A stretch of 64,000 bases of DNA from Acidimicrobiales bacterium (GTDB lineage: Bacteria; Actinomycetota; Acidimicrobiia; Acidimicrobiales; Aldehydirespiratoraceae). The stretch is from NCBI GenBank assembly GCA_041394245.1, contig JAWKIR010000002.1, positions 1,612,001 to 1,676,000 of the forward strand, read 5' to 3'. The position numbers were made by a program, and so were the translations under genes. Below the pieces are notes generated by a model that was given only the letters and a program-made list of their open reading frames with translations, searched no databases and was not told where the DNA came from. Below, piece after piece: positions 25,590 through 33,679 of this stretch; positions within the stretch are counted from its first letter, which is position 1, and each line of letters begins with the position of its first letter.

Positions 25590-25605
25590 TCGGGCGCCGA
25601 CGCCG

Positions 25606-25986
25606 TCAGTCGACGAGGTCGCCCGGGATCCGCAACAGCTGACCCGGTTGAATCGCAGCGCCACCGGCGATCTCCGTGAGCTCCGCGACGAGAGGCCGCA
25701 GATCGGCGCCGTCGACGAGTGAGTCGGCGATCGTCCACAGCGTGTCGCCCGGTTGCACGACGACCAGCACCGCCTCGGCGGCCTGCGCCCGGGCCGTCGG
25801 TGTGGCATCGGCCTGGCGACCGAACGATGCCAGGCCCAACACCAGGCCGAGAACGATCGCCACGGCGACGAGTCGGCGCCGTCGGTAGACCTCGGGGCTG
25901 ACCACGGGGCGGGCCGGACGGGCGGCATGTGCATCGGCCGGGCCGGTGGCGATCATGGAGGGCTGGGAGATCAGTGCTGCGGTCAT
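25606..25986 (-). CDS. LysM-domain membrane-anchored protein, lexA-divergent (Rv2719c/YneA-like)
   Basis: This 126-residue protein has an N-terminal cytoplasmic segment, one membrane helix at about 38-56 and an extracytoplasmic LysM peptidoglycan-binding domain at about 74-122 (VQPGDTLWTIA, QLLRIPG). In Bacillus (YneA) and Mycobacterium (Rv2719c), short TM-LysM proteins are encoded divergently from lexA, are SOS-induced and delay cell division. The position, size and three LexA boxes between this gene and lexA strongly suggest the same role. ATG 25986 is the only sensible start; a weak GGAG lies about 14 bases upstream. Confidence 0.85.
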   Translation of the reverse strand: MTAALISQPSMIATGPADAHAARPARPVVSPEVYRRRRLVAVAIVLGLVLGLASFGRQADATPTARAQAAEAVLVVVQPGDTLWTIADSLVDGADLRPLVAELTEIAGGAAIQPGQLLRIPGDLVD

Positions 25987-26092
25987 GTCTGGAGTGTGCT
26001 CCTGGGGTGTGACACTCGCCGGGGGAAGCGGCCCGTCGGTGTCGTGGGATGAGGTATTTCGAAGAGGTACTTGACGCCGAACGAATGTTTGG

Positions 26093-26147
26093 CGAACATG
26101 TGTCCGGCGAACAGCCGTTCGTCACAGTCAACCCGAACACCTGTTCG
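26093..26147. promoter_or_regulatory. Three tandem LexA (SOS) boxes between the LysM gene and lexA
   Basis: The actinobacterial/Gram-positive SOS box is CGAACnnnnGTTCG. Here CGAACATGTGTCCG (26093-26106, one mismatch), CGAACAGCCGTTCG (26108-26121, full arms) and CGAACACCTGTTCG (26134-26147, full arms) lie in a row between the divergent starts. LexA would therefore repress its own gene and the LysM gene. The full-arm boxes are 26 bases apart, between two and three helical turns. Binding is inferred from the motif match and the location. Confidence 0.88.
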
Positions 26148-26208
26148 TTGTCAACAACTCATCCACAGGAAACCCCCAACCCGGGGGCAACCGGCACCGG
26201 AGGCGGAC

Positions 26209-26835
26209 ATGTCCGACACCCTCACCCCTCGTCAGCGTCAGATCCTCGACATGATCGTCGAGCACCAGAACGACCGCGGCTACCCGCCGTCAGTGCGCGA
26301 GATCGGTGAGGCCGTGGGCCTGCGCTCCCCCGCCACCGTCAAGTCACACCTCGACAATCTGCGAGACGCGGGCTATCTCGTGCGCGATCCGTCGAAGCCG
26401 CGCGCCATCCAGGTGCACTACAACGGCGGTGCCTCGACCGCCGATCGTCGGCCGGTCAAGCACGTTCCCCTCGTCGGTGATGTCGCCGCCGGCACCGATG
26501 TACTCGCCGAACAGAACATCGAAGAACTGGTGCCGATGCCGGCCGACCTCACCGGCGGCGGCGAGCTGTTCATGCTGCGGGTGCGCGGGGAGTCGATGAT
26601 CGAACTGGGCATCTTCGACGGCGACTATGTCGTGTGCCGCAGCCAGGACGACGCTGCCGACGGCGACATCGTCGTCGCCGGGATCCCCGGCGAGGAGGCC
26701 ACGGTGAAGACCCTGCGCCGCCGCGACGGTCAGGTCGTGCTGGTGCCGGCCAACGCCGCGCTCTCGGAGATGGTGTTCGCCCCTGACGACGTCCGGGTCT
26801 TCGGGCGCGTCGTCACGGTGATGCGCAAGCTGTAG
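26209..26835 (+). CDS. lexA: LexA SOS repressor
   Basis: This is a 208-residue repressor-protease. It has an N-terminal winged helix (TPRQRQILDMIVEHQ, PSVREIGEAVGLRSPATVKSHL) and a C-terminal S24 peptidase domain with the cleavage site A94-G95 in DVAAGTD, nucleophile S129 in RGESMIE and general base K167 in ATVKTL. RecA filaments trigger its self-cleavage after DNA damage. ATG 26209 has GGAGG about six bases upstream, unlike many neighbours; the longer open frame upstream crosses the LexA boxes and is rejected. The gene is divergent from the LysM gene and convergent with dapE. Confidence 0.98.
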   Translation: MSDTLTPRQRQILDMIVEHQNDRGYPPSVREIGEAVGLRSPATVKSHLDNLRDAGYLVRDPSKPRAIQVHYNGGASTADRRPVKHVPLVGDVAAGTDVLAEQNIEELVPMPADLTGGGELFMLRVRGESMIELGIFDGDYVVCRSQDDAADGDIVVAGIPGEEATVKTLRRRDGQVVLVPANAALSEMVFAPDDVRVFGRVVTVMRKL

Positions 26836-26853
26836 TCCTTAGCCGTTCGCGGC

Positions 26854-27933
26854 TCAGACGCCGCGGGTCAACAGATCGAGCAGCGCGGCGTGGGTGTCGA
26901 TCAACCACTGCCGCTCGACGTACTCGTCGGCGGTGTGCGCGAGCGTGGCGTCGCCCGGCCCGAAGTTGCTGGCCGGGACGCCGCGCTCGGCGAAGAACGC
27001 CACGTCCGTCCAGCCGAGCTTCGCCCGGACCTCGAGCCCGCTGCGGTCGACGAGAGCTGCCAGCAGCGGGTCGTCGAGCCCCGGACGGGCGGCGGGTGAC
27101 GCGTCGACGATCTCGAAGATGTCGTCGTCGGCAAGGGCCGGATCGAGCAGGTCGCGCAGGAAGGCCTCGGCCTCGTCGACGGTCCGGTCGGGGGCGAACC
27201 GATGGTTCAGCCGGATCACGGCCCGATCCGGCACCACGTTGCCGGCCACCCCACCCTCGACATGGACGGCCTGAAGCGCCTCTCGATACGTGCAACCCTC
27301 GATCACGGGCTCACGTGGATGGTAGGTCTCCACGATCGTCAGCAGGAGCGCGAGCCGGTGGATGGCATTGCGACCCATCCACGGTCGGGCGGTGTGGGCT
27401 CGGGCGCCGACCAGGGTGATCTCCACGCGCATGGTCCCCTGGCAGCCGGCCTCGATCGCGCCGAGCGTGGGTTCGCCCAACAGGGCGACGTCGCCCTCGA
27501 GCAGGTCGGGACGAGTCGCCTCGATCTCGCGCAGGCCGTTGTGGATCACCGCCACTTCCTCGCGGGCGTAGAACACATAGGTGACATCGATCGCCGGCTC
27601 GGTCACGGTGCGGGCGAGCTCGAGCATCGTGGCGATCCCACCCTTCATGTCGGTGGCGCCCACCCCGTAGAGGCGGTCGCCGGCGATGTGCGCACCAGCG
27701 TTGCCATCCGGCGGGACGGTGTCGGTGTGACCGCCGAGGACGATGCGACGCTCACGCCCGAGGTCGGTACGAGCGATCAGATTGTCGCCGATACGGGTCA
27801 CGTCGAGATGCGGGAGCGAGCGCAGCTCGGCTTCGAGCGCGTCGGCGATCGCCTGCTCGTGATGGCTGACCGACGAGATGTCGACCAGCGCGGCGGTGAG
27901 CGCGAACAGATCGGCGGTGGGCAGCACGCTCAT
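26854..27933 (-). CDS. dapE: Succinyl-diaminopimelate desuccinylase
   Basis: This is a 359-residue M20-family metallopeptidase fold enzyme. LGGHTDTVPP carries the first zinc His and Asp. GVGATDMKGG carries the bridging Asp, and the Glu pair in FYAREEVAV carries the catalytic base. It removes succinate from N-succinyl-LL-2,6-diaminopimelate, the step before DapF in lysine and peptidoglycan synthesis. ATG 27933 is 18 bases after the dapD stop; TTG 27951 and GTG 27939 are possible in-frame alternatives. It is the last gene of the miaB-to-dapE run and converges with lexA. Confidence 0.93.
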   Translation of the reverse strand: MSVLPTADLFALTAALVDISSVSHHEQAIADALEAELRSLPHLDVTRIGDNLIARTDLGRERRIVLGGHTDTVPPDGNAGAHIAGDRLYGVGATDMKGGIATMLELARTVTEPAIDVTYVFYAREEVAVIHNGLREIEATRPDLLEGDVALLGEPTLGAIEAGCQGTMRVEITLVGARAHTARPWMGRNAIHRLALLLTIVETYHPREPVIEGCTYREALQAVHVEGGVAGNVVPDRAVIRLNHRFAPDRTVDEAEAFLRDLLDPALADDDIFEIVDASPAARPGLDDPLLAALVDRSGLEVRAKLGWTDVAFFAERGVPASNFGPGDATLAHTADEYVERQWLIDTHAALLDLLTRGV

Positions 27934-27951
27934 CGACACGCCAACATGCAA

Positions 27952-28776
27952 TCAGGTCGCGGCGCCGTGGTCACGGAGAATGTCGTTGAGGGCCGACTTG
28001 TCGTGGCGCTGTCCCTCGGTCAACCGCTTGATGACGAGCACGGCGGGCAGCCCGAACTCGCCACCGGGGAAGGTCCGCGGCCGAGTGCCCGCAACCGCCA
28101 CCGACCATGGTGGAACCACGCCACGCGAGATCTCCTCGCCCGTCTCCACGTCGATCACCGGAATCGAACCGGTGAGCACCGCGCCGGCACCGAGGACGGT
28201 GCCCTCGCCGACACGAGCGCCTTCCGCGACGATGCAACGGCTGCCGATCATGCATTCGTCCTCGATGATCACCGGCGCCGCCTGGGCCGGCTCGAGAACA
28301 CCGCCGATGCCGACGCCACCACTCAGGTGCACGTTCTTTCCGATCTGGGCGCAACTGCCGACGGTGGCCCAGGTGTCGACCATCGTGTTCTCGTCGACAT
28401 AGGCACCGATGTTGACATAGCTGGGCATCATCACCACGCCGGGGGCTTGGAAGCTCCCCCAACGGGCCTGGGCGCCGGGCACGACGCGCACCCCACGAGC
28501 CATGTAGTTCGACTTCAGCGGGATCTTGTCGGCGTATTCGAACGGCGCGTTCTCGATGGTCGCCATCTTCGAGATCTTGAACAACAGGAGCACCGCGTAC
28601 TTGCACCATTGGTGGACGATGACGTTGCCATCGGCGCCGACCTCGGCGACCCGGGCGGCGCCGGTGTCGAGCTGGTCGATCGCCTCGTGCACCGTGGCGA
28701 TCACCTCCGGGTCGTCGACATCGATCGTGTCGCGGGCGTCCCAGATCGCTTCGATACGAGATTGCAGGTCAGACAT
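27952..28776 (-). CDS. dapD: 2,3,4,5-tetrahydropyridine-2,6-dicarboxylate N-succinyltransferase
   Basis: This is a 274-residue left-handed beta-helix acyltransferase. GVVMMPSYVNIGAYVDENTM and VGSCAQIGKNVHLSGGVGIG are the hexapeptide-repeat coils with the DapD active-site signature, and the C-terminal strand region (FGLPAVLVIKRL) is typical. It succinylates tetrahydrodipicolinate using succinyl-CoA and so commits DAP synthesis to the succinylase branch. The trimer is cytoplasmic. It lies ten bases after the small membrane-protein gene and 18 bases before dapE, on one transcript. Confidence 0.95.
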   Translation of the reverse strand: MSDLQSRIEAIWDARDTIDVDDPEVIATVHEAIDQLDTGAARVAEVGADGNVIVHQWCKYAVLLLFKISKMATIENAPFEYADKIPLKSNYMARGVRVVPGAQARWGSFQAPGVVMMPSYVNIGAYVDENTMVDTWATVGSCAQIGKNVHLSGGVGIGGVLEPAQAAPVIIEDECMIGSRCIVAEGARVGEGTVLGAGAVLTGSIPVIDVETGEEISRGVVPPWSVAVAGTRPRTFPGGEFGLPAVLVIKRLTEGQRHDKSALNDILRDHGAAT

Positions 28777-28786
28777 GGGCCGCAGG

Positions 28787-29401
28787 CTAGCGGCCGGAGG
28801 CGGGCCACTCCCCCGCCGACCACGGCGAAGGGGGCGGGGGTTCCGCGTGGCGGTTGCGCCGCCGAGTGTCGCGCACCGCGCTCACCACCGCGATCACCAC
28901 GCCGGGGACCCCGAGGAGGAGCCCGACCAGCACCGCCCCACCGATGGCACGGAAGATCTTGCCCCCGGGACTGGCGCCGACCGCAATGCTCGCCGTTCCG
29001 TCGACGACTCGGAGGCGATAGGTCCCCGGCTCGAGCTCGACCGAGGCGATGGACCGACCCGATCGCCCGAACCAGTTGTAGGTGAAGCCGTGGTCGCGAC
29101 CGAGAGGAACCCGCCGGCCCCCGGCATCGACGATCTCGTACCGAACGCCCGACTGTGATGTCACCGACGGCTCGATGAACACGTCCCAGTCGACAGTCTC
29201 GACGATCGTGAACTCCGTCGACACCTGTGGCGACGCTCGATGGAAACGGTCGATGTCGTCGGACACCGACGGGAGCGAGGCGAACAGCCAGGCGCCGGCC
29301 GAGAGCACCCCGAGGACCACGATGCCGATGCCGACCCAGATCCCGCGATGGACAGGACGCCGAGGCGCCACGGGCCGCGGCGGAGGCGGCGGGAGGGTCA
29401 C
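28787..29401 (-). CDS. Hypothetical two-TM membrane protein in the DAP operon
   Basis: This is a 204-residue protein with a Pro-rich N terminus, a membrane helix at about 20-40, an extracytoplasmic domain (about 45-150) rich in beta strands, a second helix at about 157-177 and a charged Pro-rich C terminus. I recognise no family. The start GTG 29401 overlaps the dapC stop as GTGA, so translation is coupled to dapC, and dapD follows ten bases later. A wall or division link is tempting because of the DAP context, but nothing in the sequence shows it. Confidence 0.75.
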   Translation of the reverse strand: MTLPPPPPRPVAPRRPVHRGIWVGIGIVVLGVLSAGAWLFASLPSVSDDIDRFHRASPQVSTEFTIVETVDWDVFIEPSVTSQSGVRYEIVDAGGRRVPLGRDHGFTYNWFGRSGRSIASVELEPGTYRLRVVDGTASIAVGASPGGKIFRAIGGAVLVGLLLGVPGVVIAVVSAVRDTRRRNRHAEPPPPSPWSAGEWPASGR

Positions 29402-30516
29402 GACAGACGGTCGACCGCGAGCTGGAGCCGTTCGGTGGGTTGGACCACGGCCAGCCGGACGTGACCGGCTCCCCCGACTCCGTAGAACTCGCCGGGGCTC
29501 ACGATGACCCCGGCTCGCTCGGCCAGGAGTTCGGTCAGCGCCCACGCGTCGCCCCCGGGCGCGGCGACCCACAGGTAGAACCCACCCTGGGGCATCCCGG
29601 CATCGATGCCGAGACGGGCGAAGAGCTCGATGCCGAGCTCGAGGCGCGCCCGATAGGTCGCGCGCAGCTCCTCGACGTGGGCCTGGTCGTTCCACGCAGC
29701 GACAGCCGCAGCCTGCACGGGGCCTGGCACGAGACAGCCGGCGTGCTTGCGGACCTCGCGGAGATAGTCGACGACATCGGCATCGCCGGCGTAGAACCCC
29801 GCCCGGGTGCCGGCCAGGTTCGACCGCTTCGACAGCGAGTGCACCGCCACCACGCCCTTGGTCCCCTCCGTCAGGATCGTGCGGGCGGGACCGTCCCAGG
29901 TGAACTCCACATAGCACTCGTCGCTCAGCACCAGCACGTCGTTGTCACGTCCCCATGCCGCCACGGCGGCGAGGTCGTCGAGACCCCCGGCCGGGTTGCC
30001 CGGCGTGTTGACCCACAGGCACAACGCGCGGTGGGCATCATCCGGGTCGATCGCCGACAGGTCGATGCGCCACTGTTCGTCGACGGGCACCGGGACGGCG
30101 CGACAGCCGGCGAGGATCGCCCCCATCTCGTAGGACGGGTAGGAGATCGCCGGATACAGCACCGTGTCGCGGCTCGGGTCGCGGAGCTTCAGGTAGTGCG
30201 GCGTGCTCGCCACGAACTCCTTCGTGCCGATGCACGCGGCGACCTCACGGTCGGCGTCGACGGTCACCCCGAGTTCGCGAGCCAGCCAGCCGGCCGCGGC
30301 GTTGCGATACTCCGGTGTGCCGATCGAAGGCGGATAGCCCCGCTCCGCTCCCGAGGTCGACAACGCCTGGATCACCGACGCCGGCGGCGGATCGAACGGC
30401 GTGCCGATGGAGCAATCGATCGCACCTCCGTCGAATCGGGCGGCGACCGCCCGGAACTCGTCGAGGCGGTCGTAGGGATAGGTCGGCGGCACGAAGCCAC
30501 CCGCAGCCGGGCTCAT
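29398..30516 (-). CDS. dapC: N-succinyldiaminopimelate aminotransferase
   Basis: This is a 372-residue class I/II PLP aminotransferase. SLSKRSNLAGTRAGF holds the PLP-binding lysine and the Arg-containing motif specific to actinobacterial DapC (SKRSNLAGYR in mycobacteria), and WVNTPGNPAG holds the cofactor-stacking Asn. The enzyme transaminates N-succinyl-2-amino-6-ketopimelate with glutamate. ATG 30516 overlaps the hflX stop as ATGA; the longer open frame upstream is a shadow of hflX. With dapD, dapE, dapF here and dapA at 57866, every succinylase-route step except dapB is in the window. Confidence 0.92.
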   Translation of the reverse strand: MSPAAGGFVPPTYPYDRLDEFRAVAARFDGGAIDCSIGTPFDPPPASVIQALSTSGAERGYPPSIGTPEYRNAAAGWLARELGVTVDADREVAACIGTKEFVASTPHYLKLRDPSRDTVLYPAISYPSYEMGAILAGCRAVPVPVDEQWRIDLSAIDPDDAHRALCLWVNTPGNPAGGLDDLAAVAAWGRDNDVLVLSDECYVEFTWDGPARTILTEGTKGVVAVHSLSKRSNLAGTRAGFYAGDADVVDYLREVRKHAGCLVPGPVQAAAVAAWNDQAHVEELRATYRARLELGIELFARLGIDAGMPQGGFYLWVAAPGGDAWALTELLAERAGVIVSPGEFYGVGGAGHVRLAVVQPTERLQLAVDRLS

Positions 30517-31913
30517 GACGAGGGAAGTCCTTCCACGACGAATGCTCGCAGGGCGCCGAGCGAGGCCGGTTCGAGCCGGGCCTTGATCCGCATCCCGTCC
30601 TCCTCGGCGCATTCGCTCAGCACCTGACCTTCACGGTGCACCGATGCCAACACGTCGCCACGGTCCCATGGCACGACCAATTCGGCGAGTTCGGTCATCG
30701 AGCGCACCCGGTCGCCGATGGTCGCCATCAGCAGATCGATGTTGTAGCCGGTGTGGGCCGACACGGCGATCGATCCTTCGTAGCGCTCGGCCATGCGGGC
30801 GGACCCGTCGCCCTGGTCGGACTTGTTGAACACCATCAGCTGGGGCACGTCGCCGGCGCCGATCTCCTCGAGCACTTCGCGCACCGCCGAGATCGATCCC
30901 TCCGGATCCGGGCCGGACCCGTCGACCACGTGCACGAGCAGATCGGCATCGCGCACCACGTCGAGCGTCGTCTTGAACGCGGTGACGAGCTGGTGGGGCA
31001 GCTTGCGCACGAACCCGACCGTGTCGGTCGCGTACACCGTCTCGCCGCCGGGCAACGACAGCTTGCGGGTGGTGGCGTCGAGCGTGGCGAAGAGCCGGTC
31101 CTCGACGAGCACGTCGGCGTCGGTGAGCTTGTTCAGCAGCGAGGACTTACCGGCGTTGGTGTAGCCGACCAACGCAACCGCCCGGTTGCGGGTCCGCGAA
31201 CGCGCCTTGGACTGGGTCTCGCGATGGGCCTGCACCTTGCGGAGATCGGCCTCGAGCTTGTGGACCCGTCGGACGAGACGTCGACGATCGACCTCGAGCT
31301 GGGTCTCGCCCGGGCCCCGGGTGCCGATGCCGCCACCCTGCTGCGAGAAGCCGCCGGCCCGACGAAGGCGCGGCAGGCGGTAACGCAGCTGCGCCAGCTC
31401 GACCTGGGCCTTGCCCTCGAGGGTGCTCGCGTTCTGGGCGAAGATGTCGAGGATCACCGCGGTGCGGTCCAGTGCCGAACGCCCGAGGATCTTCTCGAGG
31501 TTGAACTGCTGGGCGGGCGACAGCTCGTCGTCGAAGACGACCGTGTCGCAGTCGATCGCTTCGGCGATCTCCCTGATCTCCTTCGCCTTGCCCGATCCGA
31601 CGAACGTCGCCGGGTCGGGCGACATGCGGTTCTGGTGAACGCGTTCGACTGCATCGGCACCGGCGGTGTCGACCAGCAGGGCGAGCTCGTCGAGCGAGGC
31701 ATCGGTGTCGCGGGAATCGGCGCCGTCGAGGGTGACGCCCACGAGCACGATGCGCTCCCGGAACGTTCGCTCGATCAGCCCGGAGGTCGAGCCGCCGTAG
31801 TCGCCGAACGCGCCACGATGGCTCTCCTCCTCTACGGGTTCGTCGAAGTCGTCGAAATCGGGATCTGTGTCGAAGTCGTCGATGCCCTCCGGCCGATCGC
31901 CGGAATCAGGCAT
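30513..31913 (-). CDS. hflX: GTPase HflX
   Basis: This is a 466-residue ribosome-associated GTPase. An acidic extension (residues 1-32) precedes the HflX N-terminal nucleotide-binding-like domain. Next come GGGIGTRGPGETQLE (193-207, the HflX signature), a coiled coil (about 208-240), and the G domain with G1 VGYTNAGKSS (249-258), DTVGF and NKSD. HflX splits stalled 70S ribosomes under stress. It overlaps dapF upstream by eight bases and dapC downstream by four, so it is embedded in the DAP operon, as in other Actinobacteria. Confidence 0.96.
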   Translation of the reverse strand: MPDSGDRPEGIDDFDTDPDFDDFDEPVEEESHRGAFGDYGGSTSGLIERTFRERIVLVGVTLDGADSRDTDASLDELALLVDTAGADAVERVHQNRMSPDPATFVGSGKAKEIREIAEAIDCDTVVFDDELSPAQQFNLEKILGRSALDRTAVILDIFAQNASTLEGKAQVELAQLRYRLPRLRRAGGFSQQGGGIGTRGPGETQLEVDRRRLVRRVHKLEADLRKVQAHRETQSKARSRTRNRAVALVGYTNAGKSSLLNKLTDADVLVEDRLFATLDATTRKLSLPGGETVYATDTVGFVRKLPHQLVTAFKTTLDVVRDADLLVHVVDGSGPDPEGSISAVREVLEEIGAGDVPQLMVFNKSDQGDGSARMAERYEGSIAVSAHTGYNIDLLMATIGDRVRSMTELAELVVPWDRGDVLASVHREGQVLSECAEEDGMRIKARLEPASLGALRAFVVEGLPSS

Positions 31914-32718
31914 CGGGAACCTCGATGTCGGCGATGTGGGTCGCCGGCCCCGTGAGCGTCACCGGCCCCCGGAGATCGACCAGCGCATCGCCACCGGGCA
32001 TGCGCACCACGACCTTCGGACCCACGAGGTCCCAGTCGTGGAAGATCTGGGCGGCCACGGTCGCGCCCGTGCCGCAGGCATTCGTGATCCCGGCACCGCG
32101 TTCCCAGACCCGGACCTGGAGCTCGTTGAGGCCCGACACCGCAACGAAATGCACGTTGACGCCATCTTCGAAGTGGGCCTCGATGGCGGGACCGGCGACC
32201 GCCAGATCGACGCTGGCCGGATCATCGACCTCGCAGACGATGTGGGGATTGCCGATGTCGCCGGTCTCCCAACGCTTCACCATCCGCACCGACGCTCCCG
32301 CTGCGTCCATCAGGTCGGCCACGTCGGGGTCCGGTCCGGGGCACACGACGCCCATGTCGACGGTGACGACGACGGTGTGCGGATCCTCCGTCGCGATCAC
32401 CGAACAGTGCCGTGTGCCGGCCGGGGTGTCGACATCGAGCTCGAGATGGGGCACACCGCGGGCGATGGCCACCGCCTGGGCGAAACACCGGAGTCCGTTG
32501 CCGCTCAGCGCCGCGGGGCTACCGTCGGAGTTGAGGAGCCGCATCGCCACGTGCGCGCCGGGCCGCTCGATACCGAAGATCAATCCGTCGGCGCCGATCC
32601 CGGTCCGGCGATCGCACAGGGCAACGGCTCGCTCGACCGCGTCGAGGGGAAGACTGTCGGTGAGTGCGACGAGGAAGTCGTTGCCGAGACCGTGGTGTTT
32701 GGAATAGCGGGCGCTCAT
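31906..32718 (-). CDS. dapF: Diaminopimelate epimerase
   Basis: This is a 270-residue cofactor-free racemase that converts LL- to meso-diaminopimelate for peptidoglycan and lysine. The two catalytic cysteines are both present: C78 in SGNGLRCFAQ and C215 in TNACGTGA. HHGLGNDF at the N terminus is the family start. ATG 32718 has GGAGG about four bases upstream. The gene overlaps hflX by eight bases and follows miaA by 28 bases. Confidence 0.96.
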   Translation of the reverse strand: MSARYSKHHGLGNDFLVALTDSLPLDAVERAVALCDRRTGIGADGLIFGIERPGAHVAMRLLNSDGSPAALSGNGLRCFAQAVAIARGVPHLELDVDTPAGTRHCSVIATEDPHTVVVTVDMGVVCPGPDPDVADLMDAAGASVRMVKRWETGDIGNPHIVCEVDDPASVDLAVAGPAIEAHFEDGVNVHFVAVSGLNELQVRVWERGAGITNACGTGATVAAQIFHDWDLVGPKVVVRMPGGDALVDLRGPVTLTGPATHIADIEVPDA

Positions 32719-32746
32719 GTGCCTCCATTGTCGCAGGTCGAGGGCG

Positions 32747-33679
32747 TCATGCCCCCTCGTTTGCGAGAACCCGATCCCAGGTCTCGATCACCTCGGCCGC
32801 GGTGGCGGGCATGTCGATCCAGATGAGGCGGGGGTCGCGCCGGAACCAGCGTTCCTGACGACGGGCGAACCGGCGAGTGCGCACGACGGCGGTCTCGAGC
32901 GCATCGTCGAGCGAGCAGTGGCCGGCGACATGGGCCAGGAGCTCCCGGTAGCCGAGGGCCTGCGCCGCCGTTCGACTCGGACCGAGCGCAGCGAGAGCCC
33001 GCACCTCGTCGAGAAACCCCTCGTCCATCTGGCGTTGGTAGCGCACGGCGATCCGCTCGTCGAGCGTCGGCCGGGGCCAACGCAACGACACCTGCACGAA
33101 CGGTGTGGGGCCGTAGTGCTCCATACCCGGCCCGAACGAGCTGAACGGTCGGCCACTGCCGATCGTCACCTCGAGCGCTCGCAACACCCGCCGACGATTG
33201 TTCGGTTCCATGCGTTCGGCTCCGACCGGATCGAGTTCGGCCAGCCGCGCGTGGAGGACCTCGGTCGTCGGCTCCGCCTCGAGCTCGGCCATGACCTCGG
33301 GGTATCGGCCGGGCAGTTCGAGATCGTCGACGACCGAGCGGAGGTAGAGGCCGGTGCCACCCACGAGGAGCGGTGTCTTGCCTCGGGCTCGGATATCGGC
33401 CAGCGCGGCCCGGGCGCGGCGCTGGAACTCGCCGACCGTGAACGCTTCGGTCGGTTCGACGAGGTCGATGAGGTGGTGGCGCACACGGCTGCGTTCGTCG
33501 GCTGTCGGGGTCGCCGTGCCGATGTCCATGCCCCGGTAGACCTGCATCGAGTCGATCGAGACGAGTTCGACGTCGCCGAGGGCCTCGGCCACGCCGAGGG
33601 CGAGGTCCGACTTGCCCGACGCCGTCGGGCCGAGCAGCACCAGCGGTCGATCGGCTCGTGTGGGCGGAGCCTCGCTCAT
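32747..33679 (-). CDS. miaA: tRNA dimethylallyltransferase
   Basis: This is a 310-residue enzyme that adds the isopentenyl group to A37 of tRNAs reading UNN codons. P-loop LLGPTASGKS lies near residue 15, SIDSMQVYRGMDIGTA and GGTGLYLRS are MiaA signatures, and EPNNRRRVLRALEV and YRELLAH are conserved. Its product is the substrate of MiaB, encoded two genes upstream in the same run. The start ATG 33679 overlaps the stop of the kinase-fold gene as ATGA. Confidence 0.96.
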   Translation of the reverse strand: MSEAPPTRADRPLVLLGPTASGKSDLALGVAEALGDVELVSIDSMQVYRGMDIGTATPTADERSRVRHHLIDLVEPTEAFTVGEFQRRARAALADIRARGKTPLLVGGTGLYLRSVVDDLELPGRYPEVMAELEAEPTTEVLHARLAELDPVGAERMEPNNRRRVLRALEVTIGSGRPFSSFGPGMEHYGPTPFVQVSLRWPRPTLDERIAVRYQRQMDEGFLDEVRALAALGPSRTAAQALGYRELLAHVAGHCSLDDALETAVVRTRRFARRQERWFRRDPRLIWIDMPATAAEVIETWDRVLANEGA

